Of a stretch of 64,000 nucleotides of DNA, positions 20,529-29,393 are shown piece by piece. Both the position numbers and the translations under genes were made by a program. Under the pieces are notes generated by a model, which made no database searches, was not told the origin of the DNA, and saw only the letters and a program-made list of their open reading frames with translations. The stretch is taken from assembly GCA_039193195.1 (NCBI GenBank), contig JBCCWS010000001.1:257338-321337 (forward strand), in the 5' to 3' direction. The stretch is from Pseudomonadota bacterium. GTDB taxonomy: Bacteria > Pseudomonadota > Gammaproteobacteria > Steroidobacterales > JBCBZW01. How positions within the stretch are numbered: position 1 is the first letter of the stretch; every line of letters begins with the position of its first letter.

Positions 20529-20560
20529 GCAAAATGCCCCTTCGGCGAGGGGCATTTTGC
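20529..20560 (-). terminator. Distal hairpin terminator after pilA
   Basis: Perfect 12-base-pair stem, GCAAAATGCCCC with GGGGCATTTTGC, and an eight-base loop, 57 bases past the pilA stop. Read on the minus strand, the 3' arm ends in TTTTGC then TCTCT. This is a likely intrinsic terminator for the abundant pilin message. Confidence 0.8.
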
Positions 20561-20566
20561 AGGTGC

Positions 20567-20594
20567 GTTCCCGGGCCACGGGTGGCCCGGGAAC
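20567..20594 (-). terminator. Proximal hairpin after pilA
   Basis: Perfect 11-base-pair stem, GTTCCCGGGCC with GGCCCGGGAAC, and a six-base loop, 22 bases past the pilA stop and just before the second hairpin. It has no T-run of its own, so it may stabilise the 3' end of the pilin mRNA or add to termination. Confidence 0.6.
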
Positions 20595-20616
20595 CGCGCC
20601 AGAGGTTGCAGGAGGC

Positions 20617-21093
20617 TTAGGAGCCGCCGGCCACAGTCTGGCAGCTACGGGGCAGGTACTTGTTGGCAATCTCCGGCGACCCAGCTGCGCAGCTCCAGGT
20701 GAAGGCCTGGCCAGCGGCGAGCACTTCCGGTGGGGGCGGGGTGAACTCGATCACGCCGCCGCGGACGTCGGCGCCCACGTTGCTGTTGGCCATGGTCACG
20801 GTGATCACGCCGTCGCCGTCGCCTACCGTCAGCGTGTCGACATACTGGCCGGCCGGTGACGTGAGGTTGAGCGTCAGCGCCTCGACGTCGGCGGCGGTCG
20901 GGTAGGCCCCGGTGGTCTGACGGAACTCTGCGATCGCGGTCTTGGCACCGGTCACGATGGTGAATGCCTCACCCACCTGGGCGCGCTGGGTGTAATCCTG
21001 GTAAGCCGGGATAGCGATGGCGGCGAGAATGCCGATGATCGCAACCACGATCATCAGTTCGATGAGGGTAAAACCCTTTTGGACGTTCTGCAT
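20617..21093 (-). CDS. pilA: Type IV major pilin PilA
   Basis: Structural subunit of the type IV pilus. ATG 21093 is preceded by GGAGA at five bases and gives a 158-residue prepilin with a six/seven-residue leader, MQNVQKG, cut before [20 protein letters not shown]. The glutamate at mature position 5 and the hydrophobic N-terminal helix are present. The C-terminal cysteines in SCAAG and PRSC probably form the D-region disulfide. The middle repeats acidic, Gly/Val-rich strands. A sigma-54 promoter lies about 80 bases upstream and two hairpins follow the gene, so it is probably a single-gene transcript. Confidence 0.96.
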   Translation of the reverse strand: MQNVQKGFTLIELMIVVAIIGILAAIAIPAYQDYTQRAQVGEAFTIVTGAKTAIAEFRQTTGAYPTAADVEALTLNLTSPAGQYVDTLTVGDGDGVITVTMANSNVGADVRGGVIEFTPPPPEVLAAGQAFTWSCAAGSPEIANKYLPRSCQTVAGGS

Positions 21094-21169
21094 GGATGTC
21101 TCCAATTTGTGTGTGCAGCACAAAGTGCGTTGTTAGCGCTCAAGCGGCATCGCCGCCCGATGAACCAGT

Positions 21170-21185
21170 AGCAATAGGCATGCCA
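21170..21185 (-). promoter_or_regulatory. Sigma-54 (RpoN) promoter of pilA
   Basis: On the minus strand the sequence is TGGCATGCCTATTGCT, a full match to the sigma-54 consensus TGGCAYR-N4-TTGCW, with the GG and GC doublets correctly spaced. The predicted start site is near 21159, which gives a leader of about 66 bases before pilA. pilSR next door encode the expected activator. Confidence 0.9.
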
Positions 21186-21280
21186 GAAATCCCGGAGCCC
21201 ATACTAACTGCATGTTTCGTATGGAAGTTGGGGTGGATCTGGCTGCCGGGATGCGCCCGTGAGCGCCGCCTCAGGTGGCT

Positions 21281-21321
21281 TGAGCTGACGCTCTACGTCG
21301 TCGACCGACAAAAATCGTCAG
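21281..21321. promoter_or_regulatory. Inverted repeat upstream of pilA, candidate PilR binding site
   Basis: AGCTGACG at 21281-21288 and its exact reverse complement CGTCAGCT at 21314-21321 are 33 bases apart centre to centre, near three helical turns. The repeat lies roughly 120-160 bases upstream of the predicted pilA start site, where sigma-54 activators commonly bind. Binding by PilR is inference. Confidence 0.5.
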
Positions 21322-21426
21322 CTAAAGCTTGGTCCATATGGTAACGGAACTTGATTCGGTCAAATAACAGGACGCTTCCCGACGACAGCTAGCGCCGCAC
21401 AGTACCGTGTGCCGTCGCTTTCGGCG

Positions 21427-22752
21427 TTAACTGTTGTCACCGAGGCCAAGCGTCTTCATGCGGTAGCTCAATTGGCGCAGGGTCAGGCCGAGCGCTTGTG
21501 CGGCGCGGGTCTTGTTGCCGCCCGTGCGCTGCAGTGCCTCCTGAATCGTGCTGATGGCGACCTCACGTAGGCGCGCTTCGAGATCCCCTCCGCCAGGCGT
21601 CTCCACCCGCAGCTGTAAGTCGTCGGCATCGATCTCGTTGCCCGAAGACAAGGTGAGCGCCCGCTCCAGAATGTTCTCCAGCTCACGCACGTTGCCGGGG
21701 AAGGGGTAGTTCAGCAGGGCGGTGCGCGCATCCACGGTCATGTCGGGCGAACGTATGGCGCTCTCGCGCGCCAAGCGCGTCAGCACGTGCTCGGTAAGCA
21801 GCAGCACGTCTTCGCCGCGGTCGCGAAGGGGCGGTACGCGCAGCTCGATCACGTTGATGCGGTAGTACAGATCCTCGCGGAACTTGCCGTCGGCGACCAA
21901 ACCCGACAGTTCCCGATTCGTCGCACTAATGATGCGCACGTCAACGGGTTCCTCGCGCGAGTCGCCGATAGCGCGCACGGCCTTGCTCGCAATGACGCGC
22001 AGGAGCTTCACCTGCATATGCAGGGGGAGGTCCGCAATCTCATCGAGGAACAGGGTGCCGCCCTGGGCCGTCTGAAACAGGCCGAGCTTGTCGCTCGTCG
22101 CGCTCGTGAAGCTGCCCTTCTTGTGGCCGAAGAACTCGCTTTCCATCAGTTCGCTCGGGATGGCGCCGCAGTTGACCGGGATGAAGGGCTGCTCGGCGCG
22201 TGGGCCGCTCTCGTGGATGAGGCGAGCCACCAATTCCTTGCCGACGCCCGCCTCGCCGTAGATGTGCACGGGGGCCTGCACCTTCGCCACCCGCGCGATC
22301 ATGCGCTGCAGGTCTAGCATGGGCTCCGACTTGCCTAGGAGTTTCGTTGTAGGACGCTGTTGATCGCTGCTCGGTGAGACGCGCAGGGCAGTGTTCACCA
22401 GGCGTCTCAGCTCATCCAGCTCCACTGGCTTAGAGACGAAGTCGAAGGCGCCCAGCTTCAGCGCGTTGACCGCCGACTCCACATCGCCGTGGGCGGTAAT
22501 CACCGCAACGGGCAGATCTTCATGGTGCATGGCGATGCGCTCAACTAGTTCCAACCCGCTACCGTCTGGAAGGCGCAGGTCGGTCAGGCAGAGTTCGAAG
22601 TCCGTTTGCTTGAGGGCCCGCGCCGCACCGGCGAGATCGCCTGCTACGCGGGTTTCCACATCGAGACGCTCGAGGGTGAGGGCGATGAGCTCGCATATGT
22701 CGGGCTCATCGTCGACCACCAAGGCGCGGGGTCTGCGACTAGTGGCGCCCAT
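21427..22752 (-). CDS. pilR: Sigma-54-dependent response regulator PilR
   Basis: NtrC-type activator of pilA. The 441-residue protein has a receiver domain (about 8-120) with phospho-acceptor D58 in LCLTDLRLPDGSG, and an AAA+ domain with Walker A GEAGVGKELVA (about 166-176) and Walker B LFLDEIAD. A C-terminal Fis-type helix-turn-helix (about 395-437) reads TGGNKTRAAQALGLTLRQL. The sigma-54-contact loop, normally GAFTGA or GSFTGA, is GSFTSA (213-218) here. Its start overlaps the pilS end by 14 bases, so the pair is translationally coupled. The target is probably the pilA promoter 240 bases downstream. Confidence 0.94.
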   Translation of the reverse strand: MGATSRRPRALVVDDEPDICELIALTLERLDVETRVAGDLAGAARALKQTDFELCLTDLRLPDGSGLELVERIAMHHEDLPVAVITAHGDVESAVNALKLGAFDFVSKPVELDELRRLVNTALRVSPSSDQQRPTTKLLGKSEPMLDLQRMIARVAKVQAPVHIYGEAGVGKELVARLIHESGPRAEQPFIPVNCGAIPSELMESEFFGHKKGSFTSATSDKLGLFQTAQGGTLFLDEIADLPLHMQVKLLRVIASKAVRAIGDSREEPVDVRIISATNRELSGLVADGKFREDLYYRINVIELRVPPLRDRGEDVLLLTEHVLTRLARESAIRSPDMTVDARTALLNYPFPGNVRELENILERALTLSSGNEIDADDLQLRVETPGGGDLEARLREVAISTIQEALQRTGGNKTRAAQALGLTLRQLSYRMKTLGLGDNS

Positions 22753-24574
22753 AGGGCCCTTCCTGCAGCCAGCGATCTGGATCGGCGAAGGTCACTCGGA
22801 ACACCGCGCCAGGCCCTCCACGGGGCGTGTAGGCGAGTGCGCCGCCGCTGCCCTCGCATAGCTGGCGAGCGATGAAAAGGCCAAGGCCGGTGCCCCCGTG
22901 GTGGCTCGTGAAGAACGGTTCGAACATACGTTCTACCGCATTCTGCTCGACGCCAGGTCCGTAGTCGATGACTTCCAGGTACGGGCGGCGGCTGCTCGAG
23001 ACCCGTCCCGTGCGCAGGTGGATGCCCACCCCATCGGCATTGGGCGCGCCGTACTTCAGGGCGTTGTCGCAGAGGTTCCACGTCACCTGATGGAGGTGGG
23101 TGGGGTCCATGCGAACATCGATCGACCCGTCGTTGTGCAAGGTGCATACGGCACCCTCGTGCAGCTGATGGGAGGCCGCGTACTCGGCGGCGAAGCCATC
23201 GACCCAGTCGGTCAGTGCAAAGCGCTGTACCTCTGCCAACTCATGGCGCGGGCGCGACAGCTGCAGCACGTTGTCGACGATGGAACTGATGCGCTTCGCG
23301 TTCTGATGGATGATATCCGTGAGGCGTTGGTCGCCCGTGGCCAACGATGGCGATTCCCCCAGCAGCTGGGCTGCATGGCTCATGGCGCCTACAGGGTTGC
23401 GGATCTCGTGAGCGATGCTGGCACTCAGCCGTCCGAGGGCTGCGAGCTTGGATTGTTGCGCACGCTCAGCGATCAAGCTTTGGTCTTCGAGAAAGATGAG
23501 TAAGGCGGAGGGCCGGTCGCGGCCGAGTTCGGCGATCTGTGGCAGCAGCATGGCGCCGCCGTCTGGGCTGGCCAGCATTGACGGCTGCGATCGCAACCGA
23601 GCTGGGTCTTCACGCCATGCATCAACCACAGTTTGCAGGCGTGGGGAGAAGTCCGCCAAGCGGCGGCCGACAGCCGGTCCTTCCACATCGAGCGACTGCA
23701 TCGCGGCGCCATTGATCAGGCGGATCTGGTCCAGCGAGTCGACCACCACCAGGCTCTCGCGCAAGTGCTGGATGACGTAGTCGTTCAGCTCCGCCATGTT
23801 GGCCAGGTCGACGCCGCGCCGGCGGGCGAGGTCCTCACTCTCACGCAGGCGCGTCGCCAACGGTTGTGCGGCCAGGGCCACCACGAACAGGGTCGCGCCT
23901 AGCAAACCTGTGGACATGGAGTTGGCCGCGCCGGCCGGCCCGCTCAAGGTGGCGATACCGTACTCGGTTAGTAGGGCGATGGCGGCCACGGCTGGCAGTA
24001 CCCCTACCTGGCGTCGTTGCATCAGCAGGGAGGCGCCGCCGATCGGGACTACCAGGAGGTTGCCCAGCCCCGATGCGATCCCGCCGCTGGCGTACACCAG
24101 CGTAGCGATCGCCAGGATGTCGCCCAGCACCTGCAGGTAGACTTGGGCAGAAGGCGCAGGCTCGCGCCGTGCGATCAGGTAGACCGAACCTACGGCGAGG
24201 ATCAGGTAGAGCAGAATGGTGACCAGGAAGAGCAGCGGGGCGGCGCTGCCGACTGCTCGTGGCCCGGTCGGCAGATAGAACAGTGCCAGGAGCAGCACTA
24301 CCACGAGCAGGCGAAAACCGTTCAACAGCGAGAGGACCCGCCATTGAAAGTCCGTGGGACCGTGCGGCACCTCGGCGGCGTCGAAGCCGACAGGGGTCGC
24401 GGCCTCGGAGGCGACGGCGCTGGGCTGGACGTGGTCTTGATTCAAGCGTGCTCCGAGCAGCGAGGGTGGCAGGAGCCCATCAGTAAACCGCCCATGCTGG
24501 TCGAGTGCACGAGCAGGCGTTGCGCACCACGTCACGGTAACGCGGGCGAGCGCCCAGAGGTGAGGCGAGTCCAC
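22739..24574 (-). CDS. pilS: Sensor histidine kinase PilS
   Basis: Membrane sensor kinase that phosphorylates PilR. In the longest reading (611 residues, GTG start) a poorly conserved tail of about 75 residues precedes a hydrophobic domain with about six membrane segments (about 83-240). A PAS-like domain (about 260-370), the HisKA segment with H389 in SIAHEIRNPVGAMSHAAQLL, and a C-terminal ATPase with N-box CDNALKYG, DYGPGVE and GGTGLGLFIARQL follow. No strong Shine-Dalgarno precedes the GTG and the true start may be further in. In Pseudomonas PilS senses pilin in the membrane, which fits the local pilA. Confidence 0.9.
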   Translation of the reverse strand: MDSPHLWALARVTVTWCATPARALDQHGRFTDGLLPPSLLGARLNQDHVQPSAVASEAATPVGFDAAEVPHGPTDFQWRVLSLLNGFRLLVVVLLLALFYLPTGPRAVGSAAPLLFLVTILLYLILAVGSVYLIARREPAPSAQVYLQVLGDILAIATLVYASGGIASGLGNLLVVPIGGASLLMQRRQVGVLPAVAAIALLTEYGIATLSGPAGAANSMSTGLLGATLFVVALAAQPLATRLRESEDLARRRGVDLANMAELNDYVIQHLRESLVVVDSLDQIRLINGAAMQSLDVEGPAVGRRLADFSPRLQTVVDAWREDPARLRSQPSMLASPDGGAMLLPQIAELGRDRPSALLIFLEDQSLIAERAQQSKLAALGRLSASIAHEIRNPVGAMSHAAQLLGESPSLATGDQRLTDIIHQNAKRISSIVDNVLQLSRPRHELAEVQRFALTDWVDGFAAEYAASHQLHEGAVCTLHNDGSIDVRMDPTHLHQVTWNLCDNALKYGAPNADGVGIHLRTGRVSSSRRPYLEVIDYGPGVEQNAVERMFEPFFTSHHGGTGLGLFIARQLCEGSGGALAYTPRGGPGAVFRVTFADPDRWLQEGPYGRH

Positions 24575-24613
24575 TCACTGCGTAGATCCGAAGGGTAATC
24601 GTTACGCGGCGAA

Positions 24614-24622
24614 TGATATGAT
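24614..24622 (+). promoter_or_regulatory. Candidate extended -10 element for sucCD-nadE
   Basis: TGATATGAT matches the extended -10 form TGnTATNAT, in the 92-base gap between the divergent pilS and sucC genes, 45 bases before sucC. No good -35 is seen. Confidence 0.35.
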
Positions 24623-24666
24623 GCCGGGCTCCATCACAGCTCACAACGCGGGCGAGTCGCACTTTC

Positions 24667-25839
24667 ATGAATCTTCACGAGTATCAGTCGAAACAACTGT
24701 TCGCCGACGCCGGGATTCCGGTGCCGCAGGGCAAGGCGGTGACCAACGCAGACGACGCGATTGTCGCGGCGCGCGAGATCGGCACCGACGTGGTGGTGGT
24801 CAAGGCACAGGTGCATGCCGGCGGTCGCGGCAAGGGCGGTGGCGTCAAGGTGGTGCGGTCGCCGGAAGAGGCGGGCGAAGCAGCGACGGGCATGCTCGGC
24901 ACCCAGCTGGTCACGCCGCAGACGACCGCCCAGGGCTTGCCCGTCGGGGCCGTACTGGTCGAGGCCGGCTCGGCGATCGCTAAGGAGTTCTACCTGGGAC
25001 TGCTGTTGGATCGGGGCGCGCGACGGCTGACGTTCCTGGCGTCGGCGGCGGGCGGCATGGACATCGAGCACGTGGCGGCGACCACGCCGGAGAAGATCGT
25101 GCGGGCCGTGGTGAACCCGGCGGCAGGCCTGCAGCCCTTTCAGATTCGGCGTCTCGCGTTTGGTCTTGGCCTGACCGAGAAGGACCAGATGAAGTCATTT
25201 TCCAAGATCGTCACCGCGCTGTACGACCTGTATCTGCGCCATGACGCCAGCCTGGTGGAGATCAACCCCTTGATCGTCACCGAGGGCGGCGACCTCCTCG
25301 CGCTCGATGCGAAGATCAACATCGAGGACAACGCCCTGTTCCGCCAGCCGGCCATCGCGCTGCTGCGAGACGAGTCGCAGGAAGACGAGATGGAGCGCGT
25401 GGCCCACGACCACGATCTTAACTACGTTTCCCTGGACGGTGACATCGCCTGCATGGTGAATGGTGCCGGACTCGCTATGGCCACCATGGACATCATTCAG
25501 CTGCACGGCGGGTCGCCGGCCAACTTCCTCGATGTCGGTGGCAACGCGACCAGCGAGCGCGTCTCTCATGCGTTCCGCCTGATCCTCTCAAACGAGCGGG
25601 TAACGGCAATCCTGATCAATATTTTCGGCGGCATCGTACGCTGTGACCTGATCGCAGAGGGCATCATCGATGCGGTGCAAACGGTGGGTGTGCCAGTGCC
25701 TGTCGTGGTGCGCCTGGAGGGTACCAACGCGGCCAAGGGGCGGGAGCTGTTAGCCGCGAGTGGCCTCGCCATCATTCCCGCTGAGGATCTGACCGACGCC
25801 GCTTCCAAGGTGGTTGCTGCCGCAGGAGAAAAGGCATGA
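24667..25839 (+). CDS. sucC: Succinate--CoA ligase (ADP-forming) subunit beta
   Basis: Beta subunit of the TCA-cycle enzyme that converts succinyl-CoA to succinate while making ATP or GTP. The 390-residue protein starts [20 protein letters not shown], the family opening, then an ATP-grasp domain with [20 protein letters not shown] (about 41-60). The CoA-ligase domain contains LEINPL-type [25 protein letters not shown], the LDVGGNAT segment, and [13 protein letters not shown], which faces the active-site histidine loop of SucD. The stop overlaps the sucD start (ATGA). Other TCA genes are not adjacent. Confidence 0.97.
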   Translation: MNLHEYQSKQLFADAGIPVPQGKAVTNADDAIVAAREIGTDVVVVKAQVHAGGRGKGGGVKVVRSPEEAGEAATGMLGTQLVTPQTTAQGLPVGAVLVEAGSAIAKEFYLGLLLDRGARRLTFLASAAGGMDIEHVAATTPEKIVRAVVNPAAGLQPFQIRRLAFGLGLTEKDQMKSFSKIVTALYDLYLRHDASLVEINPLIVTEGGDLLALDAKINIEDNALFRQPAIALLRDESQEDEMERVAHDHDLNYVSLDGDIACMVNGAGLAMATMDIIQLHGGSPANFLDVGGNATSERVSHAFRLILSNERVTAILINIFGGIVRCDLIAEGIIDAVQTVGVPVPVVVRLEGTNAAKGRELLAASGLAIIPAEDLTDAASKVVAAAGEKA

Positions 25840-26711
25840 GCATCTTGTTGACCGCGCAGAGCCGCGTCATCTGCCAGGGCTTCACTGGCAAGCAAGGCAC
25901 CTTCCACTCAGAGCAGTGCATCGCCTATGGCACGCAATTGGTAGGCGGCGTTACCCCGGGGCGCGCTGGGCAGACGCACCTCGACCGTCCGGTCTTCGAC
26001 ACCTGCCACGATGCGGTCGCCGCCACCGGCGCCGACGTGAGCATGATCTACGTACCGGGGGCCTTCGCCGCGGATGCGATCCTCGAGGCGGCGGATGCCG
26101 GCATCGGCCTGATTGTCTGCATCACCGAGGGCATCCCGGTGAACGACATGGTGCGCGTGCGCGCTGCCCTCGCCGATTTCCCCAACACCCGCTTGGTCGG
26201 TCCGAACTGTCCGGGGGTCATCACGCCAGGGCAAGCCAAGGTGGGCATCATGCCGGGCATGATTCACACGCCCGGGCGTATCGGCGTTGTGTCTCGCTCT
26301 GGGACGCTCACCTACGAGGCAGTTCACCAGACCACCTTGCAAGGCTTGGGCCAATCCTCCTGCGTGGGCATCGGCGGTGATCCCGTGCGCGGGATGGACT
26401 TCATCGACACGATCGCCCTGTTCTCCGATGACGAGCAGACCGACGGCATTATCATGGTGGGTGAGATCGGAGGCACCGATGAGGAGGCCGCGGCCGCCTA
26501 CATCAAAGACCACGTTAGCAAGCCCGTCGTCGCTTACATCGCGGGCGTCACGGCACCGCCGGGTAAGCGTATGGGCCACGCAGGAGCGATCGTCTCCGGT
26601 GGTCAGGGCACGGCCGAAGCGAAGTTTGAAGCCCTCGAGACGGCGGGCGTCACGACCGTGCGCTCGCCGGCGGAGCTCGGCAGCGCCATTAAGGCGCGCC
26701 TGGGCGGTTGA
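25836..26711 (+). CDS. sucD: Succinate--CoA ligase (ADP-forming) subunit alpha
   Basis: Alpha subunit, which binds CoA and carries the phospho-histidine. The 291-residue protein begins with a CoA-binding Rossmann domain, [22 protein letters not shown]. It has the [20 protein letters not shown] segment and the active-site histidine in [18 protein letters not shown] (about 247-264). It overlaps sucC by four bases and touches nadE (TGATG), so the three genes probably form one transcript. Confidence 0.97.
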   Translation: MSILLTAQSRVICQGFTGKQGTFHSEQCIAYGTQLVGGVTPGRAGQTHLDRPVFDTCHDAVAATGADVSMIYVPGAFAADAILEAADAGIGLIVCITEGIPVNDMVRVRAALADFPNTRLVGPNCPGVITPGQAKVGIMPGMIHTPGRIGVVSRSGTLTYEAVHQTTLQGLGQSSCVGIGGDPVRGMDFIDTIALFSDDEQTDGIIMVGEIGGTDEEAAAAYIKDHVSKPVVAYIAGVTAPPGKRMGHAGAIVSGGQGTAEAKFEALETAGVTTVRSPAELGSAIKARLGG

Positions 26712-28378
26712 TGGCGCCGCGTGGAGGAGGCGAACGCCGTCTCCGGGTGGCGATCGCGCAGCTGAACCCGATGGTCGGCGATATCGCCGGCAACGAGCGT
26801 CAGATCCTCGAGCAGATGTCGGCGGCCACGGCCGCCGGCGCCGATCTAATCGCCTTCCCTGAGCTCTGCCTATGCGGCTACCCGCCGGAAGACCTGCTCT
26901 TTCATGGCGGGTTTCGTCACCGTGTGGAGACCGCGCTCGAACGCTTGCGCCGCGCCGCCGGCGAGGTCGTCTCCCTGGTGGGGTATCCCGAGTTCGATGC
27001 AGGTGTGATCTACAACGCCGTCGCGGTGCTCCATCGCGGTCGGCAGGTGACTACCTATCGCAAGCGCATCCGCCCGAATTACGGCGTGTTCGATGAGAAG
27101 CGCTATTTTCGTCGCGGGGATAAGCCCTGTGTGGTGGACGTGGCGGGTACCCCTGTTGGCGTCACCATTTGCGAAGACCTGTGGGGCGAGGGGCCGGTGG
27201 AGGAGACCGCCACCGCTGGCGCGCAGCTAGTGATTAACGTCAACGCCTCGCCCTTCGACTTTCAGAAGCAGGCGGAGCGCGAGCGCATCGTGCGCGAGCG
27301 GATCGCCAAGACCCGTGTGCCCGTGGTGTACGCGCACATGGTGGGTGGCCAAGACGAGCTGATCTTCGACGGGCGCTCCTTCGTTATGGACGCTCAGGGC
27401 AAGATGGCAATGCGTGCTCCCGCAATGGAGACAGGACTCTACCTCGCGGATTTCCTTGGCGATGACAGCGGGCTGACTCCCGAGCAAGGTGAGGTGGCGC
27501 CAGAGCCGGGTGTGAACGCACTCATTTATGACGCGTTGGTGCTCGGCGTGCGTGACTACCTTGGCAAGCACCGCTTTCCCGGGGCCCTGGTGGGGCTTTC
27601 CGGTGGAATCGATTCAGGGCTAACGCTGGCGATTGCCGTAGAAGCCTTGGGCGCTAAACAGGTTCGTGCGGTCATGATGCCTTCGCGCTTCACCTCGCAG
27701 ATGTCGCTGCAGGACGCTCAGCAGCAGGCGGCCAACCTCGGCGTCGAGTACGACGTAATCTCCATTGAGCCGATGTTCGAGACGGTCCTGTCGAGTCTGC
27801 AGGATGCCTTTGCGGGCAAGCCCTTCGACACGACGGAGGAGAATATTCAATCGCGTTGTCGCGGTGTGATTCTGATGGCGCTGTCGAACAAGACAGGGCG
27901 CTTGCTGCTCACTACTGGCAACAAGAGTGAGATGGCGGTGGGCTACGCCACCCTCTACGGCGACATGGCCGGCGGCTTTGCGCCGATCAAGGACTGCACA
28001 AAGACGCGGGTCTACGAACTGGCGCGTTACTGCAATATGCGCGGCTGGGAGATGATCCCCGAGCGTGTAATCGAACGGCCACCGACCGCAGAGTTGCGGG
28101 CAGAGCAGTTGGATAGTGACTCCCTACCGCCCTACGATGTGCTGGATCCGATTCTCGATGCGTTGATTATCGAAGATCTTGCCGTGAGCGACATCGTGGC
28201 TCGGGGCTACGACCGCAGCACGGTGATTCGTGTGCTCAGCATGGTGCGGCGTAACGAGTACAAGCGGCGCCAGGCCCCTCCCGGCGTGCGCGTGAGTCCG
28301 CGCGCCTTCGGCCGTGATTGGCGCTATCCGATCACCTCGGGTTACTACCTAGAAGACGGTCCCGCGGCCGAAGACTGA
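26711..28378 (+). CDS. nadE: Glutamine-dependent NAD(+) synthetase
   Basis: Makes NAD from nicotinic acid adenine dinucleotide, using glutamine hydrolysed in its own N-terminal domain. ATG 26711 overlaps the sucD stop by one base. The 555-residue protein has a nitrilase-type domain (about 1-265) with the Glu-Lys-Cys triad in FPELCLCGYPPEDL, YRKRIRPNYGVFDE and GVTICEDLWGEGP. The synthetase domain follows from about 280, with the PP-loop LSGGIDSGLTLAIAVEALG and LLTTGNKSEMAVGYATLYGD. The C-terminal end overlaps convergent bamD by 34 bases. Confidence 0.96.
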   Translation: MAPRGGGERRLRVAIAQLNPMVGDIAGNERQILEQMSAATAAGADLIAFPELCLCGYPPEDLLFHGGFRHRVETALERLRRAAGEVVSLVGYPEFDAGVIYNAVAVLHRGRQVTTYRKRIRPNYGVFDEKRYFRRGDKPCVVDVAGTPVGVTICEDLWGEGPVEETATAGAQLVINVNASPFDFQKQAERERIVRERIAKTRVPVVYAHMVGGQDELIFDGRSFVMDAQGKMAMRAPAMETGLYLADFLGDDSGLTPEQGEVAPEPGVNALIYDALVLGVRDYLGKHRFPGALVGLSGGIDSGLTLAIAVEALGAKQVRAVMMPSRFTSQMSLQDAQQQAANLGVEYDVISIEPMFETVLSSLQDAFAGKPFDTTEENIQSRCRGVILMALSNKTGRLLLTTGNKSEMAVGYATLYGDMAGGFAPIKDCTKTRVYELARYCNMRGWEMIPERVIERPPTAELRAEQLDSDSLPPYDVLDPILDALIIEDLAVSDIVARGYDRSTVIRVLSMVRRNEYKRRQAPPGVRVSPRAFGRDWRYPITSGYYLEDGPAAED

Positions 28379-29274
28379 GCGGCCGCCGTGGCGGCGCCGG
28401 CGTCCCCTGAGCCCTCGCTCGCTGTGGCGGCCTCGAGCGATGGTTCCGGCCCGTCTCCGCGGCGGAATAGGCGGAACAGGCCCCGGCGCTCGGGCTGCAA
28501 CGCTTGCTGCCCGTAGGTTTGTGCCAGCACCCGCTCCGTGTCCTCGGAGAGATTGTCGAGGCCAAGCCGATCGTAGGCGCGAGTCAGCAGCGCCAAGGCA
28601 TCCTGGGTAGCAGGCGCATCTGGGTAGTTTTCGAGCACGAAGCGTGCGCGGTTGGCCGCGCCCACGTAGGCGCCGCGCTTCATATAAAACTCGCCAACGT
28701 AGACTTCGTACGCCGAAAGGCGATTACGCAGGTACACCATGCGCTCGCGAGCATCTTCGGCGTACGCACTGTTCGGGAAGCGTTGCAGGAGCAGCTGGAA
28801 GTAGGAGAAGGAGCGGTAGGCGTCGTTCGGCGGCCGCTCAGCGATGGACACGCTGAGCAACCGCTCCACGAAGTTCACGTCGTCCTCGAAAAAGACCAGG
28901 CCGCGGAGGTAGTAGGCGTAGTCAACGTTCGGGTCGCGGGGGTTTTCGATGATGAAGGTCTCCGCCGCGTCGATCGCCTGCTCCGGGCTTCTCGCCCGAT
29001 AGTACACATAAATCAGATCGAGCTTGGCCTGGCGCGCCTGCGGTGAGAAGGGGTGGCGCACGGTGAGCTGCTCGTAAATCTGCACGGCCGCCTGGAAGGC
29101 GCCGAGGCTGAGGGCGCGTTGGGCTTCATCGTAGAGAAACTGCGGATCCGCGAGTTTGGCGAGGTCGTTTTGCTTGTTGCCACCACAGCCGATCGCGCCG
29201 ATCGCGAGTGTCAGCGCGAGCAGTGCGATACCGAGTTGTCGGCGCCAGCCGCCGGAGGAGTCAAACGCTTCCAT
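28345..29274 (-). CDS. bamD: Outer membrane assembly lipoprotein BamD
   Basis: Essential lipoprotein of the BAM complex, which folds beta-barrel proteins into the outer membrane. I chose ATG 29274 (309 residues), since AAGGG lies at suitable distance; ATG 29277 is one codon longer. A signal peptide with LALTLAIGAIGC ends at the lipobox cysteine. TPR repeats follow, seen as LYDEAQRALSLGAFQAAVQIY, VDYAYYLRGL and AEDARERMVYLRNRLSAYE. The C-terminal 60 residues are Arg-rich, then Ala/Ser-rich, and longer than in E. coli BamD (245 residues). Its end overlaps nadE on the other strand. It is divergent from rluD. Confidence 0.93.
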   Translation of the reverse strand: MEAFDSSGGWRRQLGIALLALTLAIGAIGCGGNKQNDLAKLADPQFLYDEAQRALSLGAFQAAVQIYEQLTVRHPFSPQARQAKLDLIYVYYRARSPEQAIDAAETFIIENPRDPNVDYAYYLRGLVFFEDDVNFVERLLSVSIAERPPNDAYRSFSYFQLLLQRFPNSAYAEDARERMVYLRNRLSAYEVYVGEFYMKRGAYVGAANRARFVLENYPDAPATQDALALLTRAYDRLGLDNLSEDTERVLAQTYGQQALQPERRGLFRLFRRGDGPEPSLEAATASEGSGDAGAATAAAQSSAAGPSSR

Positions 29275-29393
29275 CATCGCCCTTGTTGTAAGTCCACGCG
29301 CTGATCGGGGCAGGCGCGCATGATACCGCAGAGCCGGTGCTTCGGGGCTACACTGGAGCGCCAGTCCGCTGCAAACACCGGTGTCCACGCCGC

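Larger units (their letters stand above)
21094..21426. other. Regulatory intergenic region between pilR and pilA
   Basis: A 333-base stretch without a gene. It holds the pilA Shine-Dalgarno, a sigma-54 promoter (21170-21185) and a spaced inverted repeat (21281-21321). It is more AT-rich near 21300-21370 than the flanking genes. I see no other gene or terminator in it. Confidence 0.8.
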
